Positions 1-7,573 of a stretch of 64,000 nucleotides of DNA are shown here, piece after piece. The notes under the pieces are model-generated. The model saw only the letters and a list, made by a program, of their open reading frames with translations, searched no databases and was not told the origin of the DNA. Position numbers and translations under genes: made by a program. This DNA is from Thiobacillus denitrificans (GTDB lineage Bacteria; Pseudomonadota; Gammaproteobacteria; Burkholderiales; Thiobacillaceae), in contig DDRS01000017.1 of the NCBI GenBank assembly GCA_002343685.1, positions 362,659 through 426,658 of the forward strand. The letters run 5' to 3'. The first letter of the stretch is position 1, and every line of letters begins with the position of its first letter.

Positions 1-15
1 TCTGTAAGTCGCAGA

Positions 16-807
16 TCATGCGGCCAGCGTGGCCGACTCCGGTTTCTTGTAGTTCGCCGCTTCCTGGAACGTCGCCATCAGGCGTGTACGCAAGGCCTGA
101 ACCGCCGTGTCGTGGCGGTCGTGCGGATCGGGGAGGTCGATATCCAGTTCATGGACGATGTTCCCGGGCGAACCCGCCATGATCACGGCACGGTCGCCCA
201 TGATCACGGCCTCGTCGATATCGTGCGTCACGAAGACGATGTTGAAGCCCTTGCGCTTGGCGATGTTGCGCACATCCTTTTGCAAGGATGAGCGAGTAAA
301 CGCGTCGAGCGCGGAGAACGGTTCGTCCAGCAGCAGGAGTTCCGGCTCCATCACCAGCGAGCGGGCCAACGCCACACGCTGTTGCTGGCCGCCCGAGAGA
401 TCCTGCACGTTGGCGGCGGCGAAATCCTGCAGCTCGACCAGCTTGATCGCTTCCGTCACGCGCTCTTCGGTTTCTTCCTTGGACCAGCGCCCGAAACTCA
501 AGCCGACGCCGACGTTCTGGGCAACCGTCATCCAGGGAAACAGATGCGGGGCCTGGAACATCATGACCCAGCGGGGTGACGGTGCAGTGATCGCCGTCCC
601 ATTGAGCAGGACCTTGCCTTCGGTAGGTTTCAGGATGCCGGCCAGAATATGGAGCAGCGTGGATTTACCACAACCCGAACGGCCGATAATTGCCAGCGCC
701 TCACCGGGCGGCGACACCAGATCAACCCGATTGAAGGTCACCCCGGTCCGTGAACTGTAACGGTGGGTCAGGCCCTGGATCTTGATTTCTGTTCCACGTA
801 TTGCCAT
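16..807 (-). CDS. ABC transporter ATP-binding protein, nitrate/sulfonate/taurine type
   Basis: This is the cytoplasmic ATPase subunit of an importer of the NrtD/SsuB/TauB family. The 263 residues show Walker A GRSGCGKST at 42-50, the Q-loop glutamine near 85, signature LSGGQ at 137-141, Walker B with LLLLDE at 157-162 and the H-loop histidine near 195. It is the last gene in the scn direction inside the window. Its permease and substrate-binding partners are not seen and may lie beyond base 1. A 112 bp gap separates it from the P15K gene. Its position suggests uptake of thiocyanate or cyanate, but the family also imports nitrate and sulfonates, so the substrate is an inference. Confidence 0.9.
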   Translation of the reverse strand: MAIRGTEIKIQGLTHRYSSRTGVTFNRVDLVSPPGEALAIIGRSGCGKSTLLHILAGILKPTEGKVLLNGTAITAPSPRWVMMFQAPHLFPWMTVAQNVGVGLSFGRWSKEETEERVTEAIKLVELQDFAAANVQDLSGGQQQRVALARSLVMEPELLLLDEPFSALDAFTRSSLQKDVRNIAKRKGFNIVFVTHDIDEAVIMGDRAVIMAGSPGNIVHELDIDLPDPHDRHDTAVQALRTRLMATFQEAANYKKPESATLAA

Positions 808-919
808 CTACATATTCCTCTGTTTATTTCCGTCGCCCGGCCCACAAGGACTCACGGCAGGATTCTGGTTGATTTCGCGGGCGCTTCGCCCTGCCCGGCA
901 AGATGCCGGGTTCCCGCCA

Positions 920-1345
920 TCAGGCGCTGTTGAGACGTTTTCCAACTTCCTCCAGACGACGGGCCAGTTCCGCCTCGTCGATCAGACCACGCTTGATCAT
1001 CGAGTGGGCCAGCGCCAGAAGCTGCCGTTCGGGGAACGGCACATCCTCGTAGAGCGTTTCCGACAAATCGTCTTCTTCAGCACGCCGCTCGAGCGAAGGC
1101 AAGGCACAAGACCCCGGCTCGACCTGATCGTATGGCTTGACGCAGGAGTCGGCGGCGAGCATGTCGCACGTTGCCTCCAGGTCGATTTTCCAGGGTGGAT
1201 CGGGATTCGTGACGCCGTACTGGGCCGCCAGATCCTCCCAAACCCGTCCGCGACCGCGGACGTCCTCGAGTACGCCAATCGGCGTCAGGTCGGTACCGTT
1301 CCAGCGCTCAGCTGCGCCGGGGACATTTTTTTCAACTGTGGCCAT
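920..1345 (-). CDS. Thiocyanate hydrolase activator P15K (cobalt chaperone-like)
   Basis: The 141-residue, roughly 15 kDa product sits 32 bp downstream of scnC, as the activator P15K does in Thiobacillus thioparus. There P15K promotes cobalt insertion into the hydrolase. The ATG at 1345 was chosen because the frame upstream of it overlaps the scnC end and reads as non-coding; the resulting size matches the known protein. It belongs to the nitrile-hydratase activator / beta-N-terminal-like small proteins, as judged from the stretch around ERQLLALAHSMIKRGLIDEAEL, which resembles the helical segment of nitrile hydratase beta chains. Function is assigned from family and context and is fairly secure. 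Confidence 0.82.
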   Translation of the reverse strand: MATVEKNVPGAAERWNGTDLTPIGVLEDVRGRGRVWEDLAAQYGVTNPDPPWKIDLEATCDMLAADSCVKPYDQVEPGSCALPSLERRAEEDDLSETLYEDVPFPERQLLALAHSMIKRGLIDEAELARRLEEVGKRLNSA

Positions 1346-1377
1346 GACTCGCTCCTTGCTAACGTACAGCCTGATGC

Positions 1378-2106
1378 TCAGTGGTCGTGATGAACCGGAC
1401 GAATCGCCTTGCGCACCGGACGCTTGGCGTTCGAGGTAATGCCGGGTTTCGGCACCGCGACGCCGATCAGGCAATCGCGCGTCACGATCTCGGTCAGTTG
1501 ATCCTCGGTCCAGCCTTCCGTGCCTTCAGGACGGGTCGGCATGACGATATAGCGGGTCTTCTGATTGGAGTCGGCAACACGAACCTGAACTTCCGGCGGC
1601 AGTTGCAGACCGAACTCGGCGAGCACCTGGCGCGGCCAGCGCACCAGACGCCGACGATAGTTGGGCGTGCGATACCATTCGGGCGACTGCCCCAGGATCG
1701 GGCGCGGATAGCACGAGCACAGGGTGCACACCACGACATGCTTCAGCGTAGGCGTATCCGCAAGGACGCGCAGGTTACAGTAGTCGCTGGGCGTACCGAA
1801 CTGGGTTGGGGGACTGGTCACCCAGTTCACGCCTACGGCCTTGCTGGCCTCGACGCCATCTTCAATGCAAAGCTTTTTGTACTCGGGATCCAGCCAGGCC
1901 TTGGCAACCAGGCGCGCTGCGGGCAACGGGCCAAGGGTATGCACGTACTCCTTCCAGACGCGGTGGTCTTCAGCGGAAAAGAGTCCTTTTTCGATGGCCA
2001 GTTCACGGACAGCCATTTCGAGAATTTCGAAATCGCTGACTTCATCGACCATCGGAGCCGGCTTATGGCCGTGGTCGTGGTCATGGTCGTGGTGATGATC
2101 AGACAT
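1378..2106 (-). CDS. scnC: Thiocyanate hydrolase gamma subunit
   Basis: This is the catalytic subunit of cobalt thiocyanate hydrolase, which converts thiocyanate to carbonyl sulfide and ammonia. The 242 residues are homologous to the nitrile hydratase alpha chain. The metal-binding claw CTLCSC lies at 127-132, so Cys127, Cys130 and Cys132 are the expected Co(III) ligands; in this family two of them are oxidised to sulfinate and sulfenate. The threonine in the claw is the cobalt-type signature. The N-terminus (residues 4-14) and the C-terminus (HHDH) are histidine-rich, which may help bind metal. The length matches the 243-residue T. thioparus subunit. It follows scnA by 37 bp. Confidence 0.96.
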   Translation of the reverse strand: MSDHHHDHDHDHGHKPAPMVDEVSDFEILEMAVRELAIEKGLFSAEDHRVWKEYVHTLGPLPAARLVAKAWLDPEYKKLCIEDGVEASKAVGVNWVTSPPTQFGTPSDYCNLRVLADTPTLKHVVVCTLCSCYPRPILGQSPEWYRTPNYRRRLVRWPRQVLAEFGLQLPPEVQVRVADSNQKTRYIVMPTRPEGTEGWTEDQLTEIVTRDCLIGVAVPKPGITSNAKRPVRKAIRPVHHDH

Positions 2107-2143
2107 GTGTATTTCCTCTAGTCAATAATGTCCGCGAGTCGAT

Positions 2144-2515
2144 TCAAGCCGACTCAAGATAACGTTCCGGGATTTCGGTCTCCAGCGTGTCATTGCCGAA
2201 GCTGTCGCTGTACTCGGGCCAAAGTTCCTTCTGCGCAAACACGATGCTGTAGAACCACTCCGGGTGATCCTCGTTGCCAAATGCCTCGTCTTCGGCCGCA
2301 GGGCTCTCATATACCAGCTTGACGACGGTTCCCGTCGCGCCGCGCGTATAGGTCATGGTGCGGGTATAGAACAGATCGGGCAGATCCTTGATGCGCACGC
2401 GATCGCCTTCCTTGAACTTGGCTGGACCGGCCTTGCCCCTGAAGCACTGAGGATCGCCGATGCCGGTGGCCATCTTGGCGTGGTGGGTTCTGTCGTAAAC
2501 AGGCTTATTGCTCAT
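2144..2515 (-). CDS. scnA: Thiocyanate hydrolase alpha subunit
   Basis: This is a structural subunit of thiocyanate hydrolase that corresponds to the C-terminal half of the nitrile hydratase beta chain. The 123 residues show the SH3-like segment with FKEGDRVRIKDLPDLFYTRT near residues 36-55 and TRGATGTVVKLV just after it, both typical of nitrile hydratase beta. The family length is about 126. It lies 21 bp downstream of scnB in the order scnB-scnA-scnC, as in Thiobacillus. No catalytic cysteines are expected in this chain. Confidence 0.94.
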   Translation of the reverse strand: MSNKPVYDRTHHAKMATGIGDPQCFRGKAGPAKFKEGDRVRIKDLPDLFYTRTMTYTRGATGTVVKLVYESPAAEDEAFGNEDHPEWFYSIVFAQKELWPEYSDSFGNDTLETEIPERYLESA

Positions 2516-2536
2516 AGCGTCTTCACCTCTTGAAAT

Positions 2537-3010
2537 TTACTTGGTCTTTGCGGGGAGGTATTCGCCCAGACCCTGATCTGACTTGGCGCGTTTTTTCACT
2601 TCATCGATCTTGTTGACAAGTTCGGTGAGCGTGCAGAACTGCTTGTCGACCAGGATGCGTGCCGCAGTCAGCAGCCAGCGACCGTAGTAGGGCAATCCCA
2701 GGTATTGCGTCTGGCCGACATCCACGTTCTGCTTGCGGCGGCGCTCTTCGGCAGTCCACACACCGCGCCATGCCAGGCATTCGCAAGTGGCAAAGGTATT
2801 CAGTTCCCAGACCTCTTCTTCCTTCTCGGTCCATACGATGGGCACATCCGGTTCGCCGCCGACGTCATGCGACGTACGCGTATAGGCGCGCCACAGCGAG
2901 TGGTCGATCTGATCGGGTGAGGGCGCGTGCGTCTGCTTGTGCAGAGCCGGCTGCATGTAGCCGACAGTCTCGATATGTCGGAGCACCTCTTCTCTGGTTG
3001 ACGATGACAT
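2537..3010 (-). CDS. scnB: Thiocyanate hydrolase beta subunit
   Basis: This is the first gene of the scn operon and corresponds to the N-terminal half of the nitrile hydratase beta chain. Starting at the ATG at 3010 (MSSSTREEVL) gives 157 residues, the size of the T. thioparus beta subunit. The ten-residue upstream extension in the same frame lacks support, and AAAGGAG lies at a good distance before this ATG. The segment FATCECLAWRGVW followed by TAEERRRKQNVD is characteristic of the subunit. About 200 bp upstream lies a candidate LysR operator at 3208-3258. Confidence 0.94.
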   Translation of the reverse strand: MSSSTREEVLRHIETVGYMQPALHKQTHAPSPDQIDHSLWRAYTRTSHDVGGEPDVPIVWTEKEEEVWELNTFATCECLAWRGVWTAEERRRKQNVDVGQTQYLGLPYYGRWLLTAARILVDKQFCTLTELVNKIDEVKKRAKSDQGLGEYLPAKTK

Positions 3011-3207
3011 TGTGTTGACTCCTTTGTGGATTACGAACAAGTCGGCTTGCCGTAATGCGATTCATGGTTGCCTTACTTCTACGCCAACTCGGCTTCTACA
3101 AATTACCAACATCAAAAACCTGAAGCATTTCCGGTCACACCTTCATGTTTGCGTTGCGGTGGATTCCATCGCAGATCTTTGATGGCCCAACTATGCGTCA
3201 TCTAACT

Positions 3208-3258
3208 ATTGGTTTCCAAGTCTTAATTCCGATGATCTCTATAGGGTTTTGCTATAGG
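3208..3258 (-). promoter_or_regulatory. Candidate LysR-type operator upstream of scnBAC
   Basis: The element reads TTTCCAAGTCTTAATTCCGAT followed after a short spacer by the dyad ATAG-N7-CTAT at 3241-3255, a T-N11-A LysR box. The outer flanks extend the dyad to CTATAG on both sides. A second copy at 6165-6212 shares TTTCCAAGTCTT, ATTCCGAT and the dyad at the same spacing. Both copies have the same orientation relative to the minus-strand operons they precede (scnB here, cbiM there). It lies about 200 bp upstream of scnB. The rest of the 3011-3409 gap is AT-richer and shows no convincing gene. Binding by the LysR protein at 6211 is inferred. Confidence 0.7.
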
Positions 3259-3409
3259 CTCAAGACCCGCTTGTAGCCTGGATTTCGGCACTTCAGAACA
3301 CATTGAAACCCGTTTGTCATCGTCCCCTTCAAAGACCCTCGCCAAACAATATCTAATAGGTATCTTTCAATCTCCGTCCGCATCGTTTCACGCGGACTTA
3401 CAAAGGGGT

Positions 3410-4231
3410 TCAGATACGGTGCGCCATGTAGGTGTAGTAATTGCACGCGGCAAAGAATGTTCCGTTCTCCATCGCCTGACGCTGCTCGCTGTGCCAGACA
3501 TCCATCGCACGTTCCGGCAGCAATCCTGCCTGTTTGACATAAGGCACGTAGGTCTCGGCAAATGACTTGAAATAGCTTGCCTGGCCGATTTCGACCACGG
3601 CATCGCCCCAGGCGTCCGCCAGCTTCAGGCCGAGCTCGGGCAGCAGTCGCGGCAGATCGCGCATGATCCGCGGATTGTTGAACGTGGCATTCGCCAGGGC
3701 TTCGTCGACAAGGCGACCGAAGTCGTGGTCAGGGTAAGCATAGGTCAGGGAGGCGTAATCGCCATCGAAAACAACCAGGGTTCCGCCGGGACGGACAACA
3801 CGCGCCATCTCGCCCAGAACCGCGAGGGGTGCGGTCACGTGGCTGATCAGCGTGTGCGCGATGACGACATCGAATGCCGCATCGGGAAACGCGAGGCGGT
3901 GCGCGTCGCCGACCCGGAAAGCGACCTTGGCGTCGACCTGCTCATCCCGTGCGAAACCGTTCGCGGCATCGATGAAATGGCCGCATTGATCGACGCCCAG
4001 CGCCTTGCCGGCAAAATCGCCCCGGCGTGCGATCGACCGCAACACGGCACCCGTACCGCAGCCCACTTCCAGGACCTGGGCGGACGGGGGCAAGGCAAGT
4101 CGAGCCACATAGTTGTCGAGCAGGCGTGCAAAGACACCATCGCGCGCCCGGCTTTCAAGTCGGGCGACGAGACGTTCGAGTGCAGCCTCATCAAGTTCAT
4201 TGACGAAACGGTGGGGGTCACGCGCAGCCAT
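3410..4231 (-). CDS. Class I SAM-dependent methyltransferase
   Basis: The 273-residue product has a Rossmann methyltransferase core. Motif I is VLEVGCGTG at 53-61, followed by the acidic strand-2 residue in GVDQ, then GDAHRLAFPDAAFDVVIAHTLISHV (motif II/III region) and VVRPGGTLVVFDGDY. This is the UbiE/Methyltransf_11 pattern. A ribosome-binding site GAGGTGA lies just before the ATG. It sits between scn and cynS on the same strand, downstream of a terminator at 4373-4401, so it is probably transcribed separately from cynS. The substrate is unknown. S-methylation of thiocyanate or another sulfur nucleophile is a possibility suggested only by context. Confidence 0.85.
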   Translation of the reverse strand: MAARDPHRFVNELDEAALERLVARLESRARDGVFARLLDNYVARLALPPSAQVLEVGCGTGAVLRSIARRGDFAGKALGVDQCGHFIDAANGFARDEQVDAKVAFRVGDAHRLAFPDAAFDVVIAHTLISHVTAPLAVLGEMARVVRPGGTLVVFDGDYASLTYAYPDHDFGRLVDEALANATFNNPRIMRDLPRLLPELGLKLADAWGDAVVEIGQASYFKSFAETYVPYVKQAGLLPERAMDVWHSEQRQAMENGTFFAACNYYTYMAHRI

Positions 4232-4372
4232 GCTTCACCTCATCTTCAAAACGGAGCCCGATCGACCAGCACAACCGAATCCGTAAGGCAGGTGCCCGCC
4301 CGACAACCGGCGTGCCGGATCGATGCCGAAGCCCAGGTCGCCGCACAGCACAATGGCCGGCGGCATATTCAT

Positions 4373-4401
4373 AAAAAAAAGCCGCCTCACGAGGAGGCGG
4401 C
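4373..4401 (-). terminator. Rho-independent terminator after cynS
   Basis: On the minus strand an 8 bp perfect stem (GCCGCCTC with GAGGCGGC, loop of 5) is followed by eight U residues. It lies about 155 bp beyond the cynS stop and upstream of the methyltransferase ATG. The remaining sequence between 4402 and 4557 shows no convincing gene. Confidence 0.85.
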
Positions 4402-4557
4402 AACCCTAGGACATCCGGCACAGGAGGAGTAGATACCGGATTGAGGAGCCCTAACACTTATGTTCAATGAATGCGTGTTTCCATGATCAGTTCAGGCAGC
4501 TTCACGGCAAACGGGACCTCATTCCCGTCACGCCCTCGGCGCGTGGCCATGACGCGC

Positions 4558-4998
4558 TCACCAGGATTTGTAGGGCAGGAACTTGCCGCTGATCGTGACC
4601 AGTACGCGATCGCCTTTCGGGTCTTCCTGTCTATCGATGTTCATGGTGAAGTCGATGGCGCTCATGATGCCGTCGCCGAATTTCTCGTTGATCATCTCCT
4701 TGATCGTCTCGCCATACACGTTCAGCATCTCGTACCAGCGGTAAATCAGCGGGTCCGTCGGAATGGGGCGATCCCATGTCTTGATCGGGAAGCGCTGCAA
4801 TGCGGCCGAAACCTCACCGCCAAGGCCAAGCGTCTCGGCCACCGCATCGGCCTGCGGCTTTTCCAGGTGGTTCATGCCCAGGCACGCCGAGCAGACAAAC
4901 TCGTCGGACAAGCCCGCCGACTTGGCGATGTCGCCCCACGTCAAGCCTTTCCCGGACTTGGCCTGGAGGATCGCTTCTTTCATTTCTGTTTTATTCAT
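4558..4998 (-). CDS. cynS: Cyanate lyase (cyanase)
   Basis: This enzyme catalyses the bicarbonate-dependent breakdown of cyanate to ammonia and carbon dioxide. The ATG at 4998 gives 146 residues (MNKTEMKEAI), close to the 156 of E. coli. The N-terminal helical domain is followed by the catalytic domain, with YRWYE holding Arg87 and Glu90, and GIMSAID holding Ser113. These match the E. coli triad Arg96, Glu99 and Ser122. A frame extension upstream is proline- and glycine-rich and looks non-coding. GAGCAGT lies before the ATG as a weak ribosome site. It lies downstream of cbiM, separated by a gap that carries a hairpin at 5091-5123. Confidence 0.96.
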   Translation of the reverse strand: MNKTEMKEAILQAKSGKGLTWGDIAKSAGLSDEFVCSACLGMNHLEKPQADAVAETLGLGGEVSAALQRFPIKTWDRPIPTDPLIYRWYEMLNVYGETIKEMINEKFGDGIMSAIDFTMNIDRQEDPKGDRVLVTISGKFLPYKSW

Positions 4999-5090
4999 CC
5001 GTACTGCTCCTTGCGTTGACCGGGCGTACGGGCCGCCCGGCAACTGTGTCTCTGGTCAAATGGTGCGGGTAATGCGTAAACGATCCGTGC

Positions 5091-5123
5091 GGGGAGGGCA
5101 TCAACTGCCCGGAAGCCCTCCCC
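5091..5123. repeat. Inverted repeat between cbiM and cynS
   Basis: GGGGAGGGC at 5091-5099 is perfectly complementary to GCCCTCCCC at 5115-5123, with a 15-base loop. There is no U-tract on either side, so it is not a classical terminator. It could act as an RNA-processing or stability hairpin that sets relative expression of cbiM and cynS. Confidence 0.6.
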
Positions 5124-5133
5124 GTTGCGGGGT

Positions 5134-5829
5134 TCAGCTTCCCACGCGGGCCGCCGCTACCCGATAGAAACGCTGTTGGAACACCGTGCTGTCCTGAAGC
5201 TGATGCAAACTCTTCACGGCAGCGAGAATGGCCAGATCCAGCAGCGGCTCGATGAGGACAATCGACATGTAGGCAACACCGAACGTCCCGATTTGCGCCA
5301 GATTCGCGGCACCCACGCCCTGGCCGTAGATCGCCCAGAAGGCAACCCAGGCCACCACGCCACCCTGGTAGGCGGTCGACAGCGCCAGGCACTGGCTGTA
5401 TTTCACATCCTTGTAAGCCGTTTTCTCAGGAATATAGCGATGCGCAATGGCACTGAGCGCGAACAGGGGCACCAGCAGCGTCGTCACGTTCATGCCGTAT
5501 TGCGGCAGATCCCACGGCGCAAAGAAGAGACCCTGCGTCAACAGTCCGAGCGCCAGGCCTATGGCCGCCGGCGCCGCGCCGAACATGAGGAAGAGCGTCG
5601 AGCCCAGGATCAGGTGGACCTCGGACACACCGATCGGATAGTGCGGAAACACCTCGAAGAAGCTGAATACGAGGGCTGCCGCGATCAGGCTGCGAATTCC
5701 CAGGGGGATGATCCCGTCCTGTTTGATCGAATTCAATGCCACCTTCGCCGTATAGCCAAACACCCCGATCGCCGTAGCGTAACTCAGTGTCATTTTGGCG
5801 CCTTCAACAATACCTGGTTCAATATGCAT
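5134..5829 (-). CDS. CbiM-like cobalt energy-coupling-factor permease
   Basis: This is an integral membrane metal-uptake component of the CbiM/NikM family. The ATG at 5829 gives a protein beginning MHIEPG. In this family Met1 and His2 at the free N-terminus help bind Co or Ni, so this start is preferred over one seven residues upstream. GGAGG lies well placed before it. The 231 residues contain several membrane segments and the family stretch VHLILGSTLFLMFGAAPAAIG. No CbiN, CbiQ or CbiO partner is seen beside it. Because thiocyanate hydrolase needs cobalt, it most likely supplies the metal to Scn. Nickel remains possible. Confidence 0.88.
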   Translation of the reverse strand: MHIEPGIVEGAKMTLSYATAIGVFGYTAKVALNSIKQDGIIPLGIRSLIAAALVFSFFEVFPHYPIGVSEVHLILGSTLFLMFGAAPAAIGLALGLLTQGLFFAPWDLPQYGMNVTTLLVPLFALSAIAHRYIPEKTAYKDVKYSQCLALSTAYQGGVVAWVAFWAIYGQGVGAANLAQIGTFGVAYMSIVLIEPLLDLAILAAVKSLHQLQDSTVFQQRFYRVAAARVGS

Positions 5830-5853
5830 GGTGTTTCCTCCTTTGTGCACTCG

Positions 5854-5994
5854 CTAACGAATCTTGTTGCCCAGCCCCAGCCAGGTAACGACCAGTAATC
5901 CAGACAGAATGACCGACAGACTGCTCCACTTCCATGTGCGCCAGCCTGCGCCGCACGCCCATGTGGCAGAACCTTGCCTGTCGATCAACGTCAA
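5854..5994 (-). CDS. Possible small single-span membrane protein upstream of cbiM
   Basis: A 46-codon frame from a TTG at 5994 ends 24 bp before the cbiM ATG. Its C-terminal half is hydrophobic (LSVILSGLLVVTWLGLG) and is followed by the basic tail NKIR, the shape of a single membrane span. ECF-type cobalt transporters often have a small membrane partner such as CbiN or CbtB, which makes the position suggestive. The start is uncertain, there is no clear ribosome site, and no family motif was recognised. Confidence 0.35.
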   Translation of the reverse strand: MTLIDRQGSATWACGAGWRTWKWSSLSVILSGLLVVTWLGLGNKIR

Positions 5995-6164
5995 ACTACG
6001 ACACGTGCTCGATGGTCCATAAACATTCTCGAATATGCCGATTCACTACCGCTCAGCCCCCGTCCAGGCAGGTTCGGTCATAATGAAAAGCGTATGTCGA
6101 TCTGCTGCTCTGTCTTAGGAACATCGATACAAATCGTATGTTCACAACAATGGACTAACTGGAT

Positions 6165-6212
6165 ATAGTTTTCCAAGTCTTTATTCCGATTAGTGCTATA
6201 AGGTTTGGCTAT
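6165..6212 (+). promoter_or_regulatory. Candidate LysR operator overlapping the lysR start
   Basis: This is the second copy of the element at 3208-3258. TTTCCAAGTCTT, ATTCCGAT and the box ATAA-N7-CTAT (T6199, A6211, T-N11-A) appear at the same spacing. The last bases overlap the regulator's ATG at 6211. It lies between the divergent lysR and cbiM genes, the usual place for an autoregulated LysR operator. It is about 340 bp upstream of cbiM. Confidence 0.7.
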
Positions 6213-7203
6213 GCAACAACGCAATCTCATCTTCCCTCGCTCCATTCGCTACCTGATCGCGGTGGCGGATATGCAGAGCTTCACGCGCGCCGCGGAATTG
6301 CTGTTCGTTTCACAGCCCACGCTGTCGCAGCAGATCAAGCACCTGGAAGATTTGCTCGACGTGCAGTTGCTGGATCGGTCCGGACGGTCAGTGCAACTGA
6401 CTGCCGCCGGCGAGGTCTATCTGCACTATGCCCGCCGCGCCTTGCGCGAACTGGACGAAGGAAAGCGGGCCATCCATGAGCTGCAGGACCTGAGCCGCGG
6501 TTCGCTGCGCCTGGGAATGACGCCCATCACCGACCACCTGGTCAGTCCCCTGCTGGAATCCTTCAATACCCGCTATCCCGGGATCACCGTCAGCACACGC
6601 GAACTGCCGCAGGATGCCGTCGAGGCCGACGTGGCAGAGGGAAATCTCGATATTGGTATCGCTTTCTCCAACGTACTCTCGACCGTCGCCCGCTCGAACG
6701 AGATCGACACCCATGTCCTGTTCACCGAAACGCTGAACCTGGCCGTCGGCAAGGCGCACCCCCGCGCCGGGCAGACCGAATCGTTGAGCCCGCAGGTACT
6801 GGAAAACGAGTCGCTGGTATTGCTCAACACCGATTTTGCGCTGCGGCGCCATATCGACCTGTATTGCCTGGAACATGGCATTACGCCGCGTATCGCGATG
6901 GAAACCAATTCGCTCAGCGTCATCGTCGAAGTCGCCCGCCTCGGCCGGCTTGCCACCATCCTGCCCCACAGCATCATCTGTTCGCAGCAGGGCCTCCATC
7001 CGGTGATGCTGCAACCCGACATGCCGCACCACACGATTACCCTGATCTGCCGCAAAGCCGGCTACAAGAGCCCGGCCTGTACGGCATTTGGCGTGCTGGC
7101 CACACTCTGGTGCCATAACCGCCCCGGTGCCAGCAAAAACGCGCTCGCGGAGTTCGGCGCCGATTTCGATTCCCTGCTCGAAGAATCCACTTCGGACGAA
7201 TAG
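6211..7203 (+). CDS. LysR-family transcriptional regulator, CynR-like
   Basis: The 330-residue protein starts MQQRNLIFPRS at the ATG at 6211; a TTG two codons earlier is less likely. The N-terminal winged helix-turn-helix contains TRAAELLFVSQPTLSQQIKHLE, near-consensus for LysR. The C-terminal effector-binding domain begins with GSLRLGMTPI around residue 90. It is divergent from cbiM-cynS, and its start overlaps a T-N11-A box also found upstream of scn. By analogy with CynR it probably senses cyanate, thiocyanate or a breakdown product. The effector is inferred. Confidence 0.92.
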   Translation: MQQRNLIFPRSIRYLIAVADMQSFTRAAELLFVSQPTLSQQIKHLEDLLDVQLLDRSGRSVQLTAAGEVYLHYARRALRELDEGKRAIHELQDLSRGSLRLGMTPITDHLVSPLLESFNTRYPGITVSTRELPQDAVEADVAEGNLDIGIAFSNVLSTVARSNEIDTHVLFTETLNLAVGKAHPRAGQTESLSPQVLENESLVLLNTDFALRRHIDLYCLEHGITPRIAMETNSLSVIVEVARLGRLATILPHSIICSQQGLHPVMLQPDMPHHTITLICRKAGYKSPACTAFGVLATLWCHNRPGASKNALAEFGADFDSLLEESTSDE

Positions 7204-7573
7204 CCGTTTCAGGCACGCCGCCATCCCGGCTGCGACCTCGCGCAGACGGCCCAATCCGTCCGGCCCCGCCACCGTGCATCCCATACGCCGGCTGGGAAAT
7301 TGCCTCTCCGGACGACGTGCCGGCCCACCATAAGCCGTTCCTATCGGCACAATCGAAAGAAGGTCTTGGACAAGCATTTTTGCCTGGCCCATAGTCCGAT
7401 GCGAAGGCGACTGACGAATGAGCTTGAGCGACCGCGCGACCGCCTGCAGTGATCACGAAGGCGCAGCGCAAGTCCGGCACTGAAAACCCATCTCGTCAAA
7501 CGCCGTCGCCCGAACCTCGGAACCAGGCTTCGATCCATCGGGTAAAACACGTGTTTCTACATGGAGAACGGGC
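7204..7573. other. Intergenic region between lysR and glcF
   Basis: These 370 bases are GC-rich and hold no gene that looks real: short frames on both strands are arginine- and proline-rich shadows. No terminator with a U-tract or confident promoter was recognised. GGAG at 7562-7565 serves as the ribosome site for glcF. Confidence 0.5.

Noticed and set aside
4218..4457. 79-codon minus-strand frame between cynS and the methyltransferase
   Set aside because: It spans the cynS terminator, is proline- and arginine-rich and has no supporting motif.
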